Shown here in pieces: positions 60,758 to 64,000 of a stretch of 64,000 nucleotides of DNA. Below the pieces are notes generated by a model that did no database searches, was not told the origin of the DNA, and saw only the letters and a list, made by a program, of their open reading frames with translations. Both the position numbers and the translations under genes were made by a program. Positions within the stretch are counted from its first letter, which is position 1. Each line of letters opens with the position of its first letter. Source of the stretch: Bacillota bacterium (GTDB lineage: Bacteria > Bacillota > Clostridia > Acetivibrionales > DSM-1351); NCBI GenBank assembly GCA_023400235.1, contig JAEXFI010000016.1, positions 1 to 64,000 of the forward strand, read 5' to 3'.

Positions 60758-61357
60758 TCATTCAAATATTTTTTGGTGCAGGGTTTCTAAAAAGTCTCGT
60801 TTGTGTATGCCGACTGAAACCACTCCATCAGAAGTTGTGAAATTCTGAATTTGATTATGGGCTGTCTCGAAAAAATTGTCATAATAAGCCTTATATTCGT
60901 CGTTCAGAACAACAATATTCTGGTTTTCCGACCCTCTGAGTACAACATCGGTATTGTACTGCTCCACATACTGTCCATCTATAAGTACGGCAGCCCAGCG
61001 CAAGATTTCGTCAATGAACTTTGACCCTTGTTGTCTCAACTCATCATATTTATAACCGGTGTAGACAAGGACATCTGAACTTATGGTTTTCAGATAAGCT
61101 ATAAGTCCAGCCAGTTCTTCCGGCTGCTCCATGGGCTCGCCTCCGGTTATGGTGAACCCTTCAATCTTCTGGCTGTCTGCTATGCTTCCAATGAGATATT
61201 TAAGCTCAGAAACAGTAATTTCATATTCCGGCTTCTGTTGCCAGAGTTCGGGATTGCTGCAACCGGGACACCTTCTTGGACAACCGCATACCCATATGGC
61301 CACACGGTTCCCCGGACCTAAGACCTTAACCGGAAATAATATCCTTGCTATATTCAT
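60758..61357 (-). CDS. NrdG-like radical SAM activase
   Basis: A 199-residue radical SAM protein of the anaerobic ribonucleotide reductase-activase group. The cluster motif CX3CX2C is in VCGCPRRCPGCSNPELW (Cys26, Cys30, Cys33), and FTITGGEPMEQPEELAGL is the GGEP SAM-binding motif. NrdG-like proteins make the glycyl radical on a partner enzyme; no glycyl-radical enzyme is encoded in this window, so the target is unknown. The start overlaps the FHA gene by ATGA (61354-61357), and 13 bases separate the stop from the AAA+ gene, showing that it belongs to the operon. Confidence 0.88.
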   Translation of the reverse strand: MNIARILFPVKVLGPGNRVAIWVCGCPRRCPGCSNPELWQQKPEYEITVSELKYLIGSIADSQKIEGFTITGGEPMEQPEELAGLIAYLKTISSDVLVYTGYKYDELRQQGSKFIDEILRWAAVLIDGQYVEQYNTDVVLRGSENQNIVVLNDEYKAYYDNFFETAHNQIQNFTTSDGVVSVGIHKRDFLETLHQKIFE

Positions 61358-61980
61358 ATTGCCACCTCAATTACAAAGTAGGCTGCCTGGCTTTGCCTTT
61401 TGCCGTTAATCTGTTTTCCGCCAAGACCTATTTCGTCTCCATTCTTGAGCAATGTGGGGGCATCTGAGGGAATAAGGGTATCGTTTACATAAGTGTGGTT
61501 CGTACTGCTCATGTTTTCGATATATACTTCATCGTTGGCATAAGTGAACTTGGCGTGTTTACGGCTAACATAGACCTTTGTTTCAAGGTATTGCTGCATC
61601 CCGGCTTCACGTCCCACCACGGTAACAGGCTTGTCCAGCGGGAAAGTGAAGCTGGCGTCCATACAACGAAGCACCACTTTGCGCATTGCTTCAGGTGAAG
61701 ACTGGACATCTGTCGCCGGGACATCAGAAATATCTTCGCCACACGACGAGCACTTCCTCGCTTGAGGGAGATTAGCAGTTCCGCAGTCACATGTTTTTAC
61801 AAGGCTACGGCTATTATCAGGCGCAATCCCTTCACCGGCGGCTGCATTCACAGTGGCAAGAATTGCCTCATCAACCACCTTTACGCCGGTAAGATCGGTT
61901 TCATCATTCTTACACTCTAATAATTCCGGAGGATTATGTTCTCCGCAAGTAGGACATACCTTAAATTTGGTTAGTGCCAT
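61354..61980 (-). CDS. Zinc-ribbon/FHA domain protein
   Basis: A 208-residue soluble protein with an N-terminal zinc ribbon (VCPTCGEHNPPELLECKND), a second one (CDCGTANLPQARKCSSCGED) after a short linker, and a C-terminal FHA domain (about 110-205) with VVGREAGMQQYLETKVYVS, SRKHAKFTYAND and NMSSTNHTYVNDTLI. FHA binds phosphothreonine; the usual SxNGT is here STNHT. The ATG at 61980 follows GGGAGGA and overlaps the stop of the coiled-coil gene (TGATG). Its partner phosphatase is three genes downstream. It is a likely adaptor that recruits phosphorylated proteins to the AAA+ ATPase; this role is inferred. Confidence 0.85.
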   Translation of the reverse strand: MALTKFKVCPTCGEHNPPELLECKNDETDLTGVKVVDEAILATVNAAAGEGIAPDNSRSLVKTCDCGTANLPQARKCSSCGEDISDVPATDVQSSPEAMRKVVLRCMDASFTFPLDKPVTVVGREAGMQQYLETKVYVSRKHAKFTYANDEVYIENMSSTNHTYVNDTLIPSDAPTLLKNGDEIGLGGKQINGKRQSQAAYFVIEVAI

Positions 61981-63350
61981 CAATTATCCTCCCTTTGCAA
62001 TGTGCGCTTTGACGCAGACTTGGAGCGTGTCCCTTTGACCGTCATTACTTGAACTGGAGCCGCAGCAGTAATGTTATAATCGGAAACATTAATGATTGTG
62101 GCATATTCAGCAGCAGGCGGTGCCAGAGAAACTCTTGATTTTATTACGACACCTTTAGCCTTGAGTCGTTCTTCAAAACCCTTGAAGTCCGAACAAAAGG
62201 CTTTCATATCTTCCCGCAAAACGTCGGTTTCCTCAGATGTTGGAATTCGGTCTGCTCGGTCTATGCCACCAAGTTCCATTGCAATCTGTCCATCAGAATC
62301 ATATGTGACGTTGATTGCCTTTCCTTCAGCATAGGAATAAAGTTCACTTTTGAACCTTTTACCGCTCCGCTTTGTGACAGAACGATTGCCAATAACGTCA
62401 TAGCCCATTTGAGACATAACTTCATTAACACAATTGCAAATGTATTTCTGTTCTGTTTGCAGGACCACCTGTTTTTCAAGGCTGGCAATTTTACTGATTA
62501 TTATGGGAATAGCGTCATTTATCTCTGCTGTCAACACTTCCGGTTGTACTCCTGCAACAGCACACAGGGCAGCATAGCGGGATTGAAGCATTTTAAATTC
62601 GCTCTTCTGCGCCTGAACCCGCAGACGGGCGCTTTCAATTCTCTGAAGCAACGGTTTTACGGTAACTGAACGAAAAGTTCCCAGCTGCTCCCTGGAGGTA
62701 ATTCTGGACAACGCTGAAGTGGCGGAAAAAACTTCGCCCTTTAAGTCAGCAGAACAATCACTGTCTAAAGATAAGACACTCAGTTGCTCATTAAGCTGCT
62801 TGATGTCATTCATAAGTCTCTCCTCTTCACACTCGGAAGGCGAAACGAAGAATGACTGCACATTTGATATATCTTCCTCAATGGCATTTTCCACCTCACG
62901 AGCCCCTTGCTTTGCTTTTGCCACAAAAGGACTTAGCGCTTCTTCAATTTCTTTTTGCCGCGCTGCTATGTTTTTCTGCAATGTCCGAAGCTTGTCAAGG
63001 ACTTCCTTCTTTTTCTCCAATTCAGCATCTGTAGGTTTAAGCTTATCCATTTGAAGTATAGGTGTACACGATGACAGTTGCTCCTTAAAAGACAAACACA
63101 GCTGGGTGACAGTATTGCGCAAATCAGTCAATATGATAATTTCACCGGAGCAATTTTCGGCTCGCCGGTTTACAATGTCAAAGGTCGAGAGCAAGGACTG
63201 TATCTGTCCGTTAGCACCATTTAGGAAATCAATGGATTCCTTTATCTGCTCACAGCAAATGATGCCCTGCTGTATGCAGTTCAACTGAGAGATAAGGTTC
63301 TGCCTTTGTCTTGCGAGTACCTCATATACGGATACTTTGGGACCACTCAT
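61980..63350 (-). CDS. Coiled-coil protein of unknown function
   Basis: A 456-residue soluble protein opening MSGPKVSVYEVLARQRQNLI, followed by long helical coiled-coil regions (about 15-260; many Gln, Glu, Leu and Lys) and a C-terminal globular part (about 290-420) with ELYSYAEGKAINVTYDSDGQI. The C terminus is basic (TRSKSASKRT). GAGGTGATA precedes the ATG. From memory, proteins with the start MSGPKVSxYxLxxxQR occur near kinase or phosphatase gene clusters in other bacteria, which would fit here; I cannot verify this. Translationally coupled to the FHA gene. Confidence 0.7.
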   Translation of the reverse strand: MSGPKVSVYEVLARQRQNLISQLNCIQQGIICCEQIKESIDFLNGANGQIQSLLSTFDIVNRRAENCSGEIIILTDLRNTVTQLCLSFKEQLSSCTPILQMDKLKPTDAELEKKKEVLDKLRTLQKNIAARQKEIEEALSPFVAKAKQGAREVENAIEEDISNVQSFFVSPSECEEERLMNDIKQLNEQLSVLSLDSDCSADLKGEVFSATSALSRITSREQLGTFRSVTVKPLLQRIESARLRVQAQKSEFKMLQSRYAALCAVAGVQPEVLTAEINDAIPIIISKIASLEKQVVLQTEQKYICNCVNEVMSQMGYDVIGNRSVTKRSGKRFKSELYSYAEGKAINVTYDSDGQIAMELGGIDRADRIPTSEETDVLREDMKAFCSDFKGFEERLKAKGVVIKSRVSLAPPAAEYATIINVSDYNITAAAPVQVMTVKGTRSKSASKRTLQREDN

Positions 63351-63368
63351 GTTATCACCTCATCTTGA

Positions 63369-64000
63369 TTATTCACACATCAAAGTGCGCCAGCTTTCCA
63401 GTTCCTTTTTCTTGCCGATGGTAATAAGCCACGTTTCAAGTTGAATGTCAAGCTTCCCATCGTAGTCTACCATTTTATGACAAAGGCGTTCAAAATCCTC
63501 AAAGGACTCCTCAAGTCGCTCGCGCATATAACCGGCCAGTTCTCCAACAGTTCGAAACTGCTGTCCTTCAATGTTGAGCAGCTTTTGTCCCGACAAGGTA
63601 TATGCCATTAGATAAAAGGTTTTTAGAAGGTTAGCATGCTCATTCTTTTCAAGCTGATAAGACTCCTCAAGCGCCGCTGCCGCCTTTTTCAAAGGTTCAT
63701 TTTGGGGGGCGGCAATGGCAACATACTCGGTCAGCAACTTTTCCGATAAAACGGTTTCATAATACTTGTCCTGCGATTTGTCCCTCTTCCACAGGTGGTC
63801 GAGCAAATTACGGCCAAGGGCGGGGAGACTCTCAAAAGTCCGTCCTTTCCAATAAAACCCCTTCAGATTTGGATTTAGTTTATACATGAGTTTCCAGAAG
63901 ATAATGTCATCCTTTCCATTATTCTTACAGGCTTCTTCCTCGGCAGACAAACATTGCTTCGCAATTTCCTGATTAAACAATCGGAAATGCGCCGATATGA
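63369..64000 (-). CDS. C-terminal part of an unknown protein, truncated by window edge
   Basis: The frame stays open from 63369 to the window end without a stop, reading ISAHFRLFNQEIAKQCLSAE near its N terminus; the only candidate start (TTG at 63980) lacks a ribosome site, so the true gene runs past 64000. The visible 210 residues are helical and charged (KLMYKLNPNLKGFYWKGRTF, ESLPALGRNLLDHLWKR, YMRERLEESFEDFERLCHKMVDYDGKL). It lies 18 bases upstream of the coiled-coil gene and in the same operon. No domain was recognised. Confidence 0.6.
   Translation of the reverse strand, partial: ISAHFRLFNQEIAKQCLSAEEEACKNNGKDDIIFWKLMYKLNPNLKGFYWKGRTFESLPALGRNLLDHLWKRDKSQDKYYETVLSEKLLTEYVAIAAPQNEPLKKAAAALEESYQLEKNEHANLLKTFYLMAYTLSGQKLLNIEGQQFRTVGELAGYMRERLEESFEDFERLCHKMVDYDGKLDIQLETWLITIGKKKELESWRTLMCE

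Noticed and set aside
1..64000. CRISPR array, prophage, insertion sequence, tRNA or rRNA genes
   Set aside because: No regularly spaced repeats, integrase, transposase, phage structural genes or RNA-gene signatures were found on either strand.

Overview
The window looks like chromosome of an anaerobic, endospore-forming member of the Clostridia, probably near Ruminiclostridium or its cellulolytic relatives. This is inferred from moderate AT content, strong AGGAGG-type ribosome binding sites, two spore-germinant receptor operons, a Gram-positive tad pilus locus and a c-di-AMP riboswitch. I saw no rRNA, tRNA, CRISPR array, prophage or insertion sequence.

Layout. 1-1297: DUF2971 protein and a 19-bp inverted repeat. 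1298-5534 (minus): germinant receptor operon gerA-gerB-gerC plus an overlooked 55-residue membrane protein. 5799-7040 (plus): a D,D-carboxypeptidase homologue that has lost all three catalytic motifs. 7106-8297 (minus): dapB, preceded by its own promoter, a ydaO-type c-di-AMP riboswitch and an intrinsic terminator. 8358-9149: 3D-domain cell-wall protein. 9378-14764 (plus): second receptor operon gerA-gerC-small protein-gerB, then an amidase-domain protein. 14813-15854: methyltransferase and a small protein. 15876-21075 (minus): FtsX-type ABC exporter with its own two-component system. 21247-26753 (minus): DinB-like protein, amino-acid racemase homologue, a zinc-ribbon gene broken by an amber codon, acetyltransferase, nucleotidyltransferase, lipoprotein and DUF2569 protein. 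26929-30615 (minus): five-gene ABC transporter/TetR operon whose promoter carries two palindromic operators. 30674-33558: second TetR with a small Cys protein, a phospholipase C-like protein and a patatin. 33570-44502 (minus): complete tad (Flp-type) pilus locus with two prepilin peptidases, two TadE-like proteins and an FHA protein. 44664-47097: DUF4097 lipoprotein, sugar isomerase-like protein and a frameshifted vanZ-like gene. 47171-52059: fused purL with a divergent LysR regulator. 52111-53160: HD-GYP protein. 53393-57909 (plus): ABC ATPase, CARDB-repeat surface protein and MacB-like permease. 58044-64000 (minus): a tightly coupled operon of PP2C phosphatase, Clp-type AAA+ ATPase, NrdG-like radical SAM protein, zinc-ribbon/FHA protein, coiled-coil protein and a sixth protein cut by the window edge.

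How the genes work together. The first 15 kb is dominated by sporulation, germination and peptidoglycan functions, with c-di-AMP (a cell-wall and osmotic messenger) predicted to control the dapB step of lysine and diaminopimelate synthesis. The middle is a mosaic of transporter/regulator pairs. The tad locus is self-contained: ATPase, platform proteins, pilin, pseudopilins and peptidases. The last operon is the best candidate for an undescribed system. It joins a phosphatase and a phosphothreonine-reader domain to an unfoldase-like ATPase and a radical enzyme activase, and its target is unknown.
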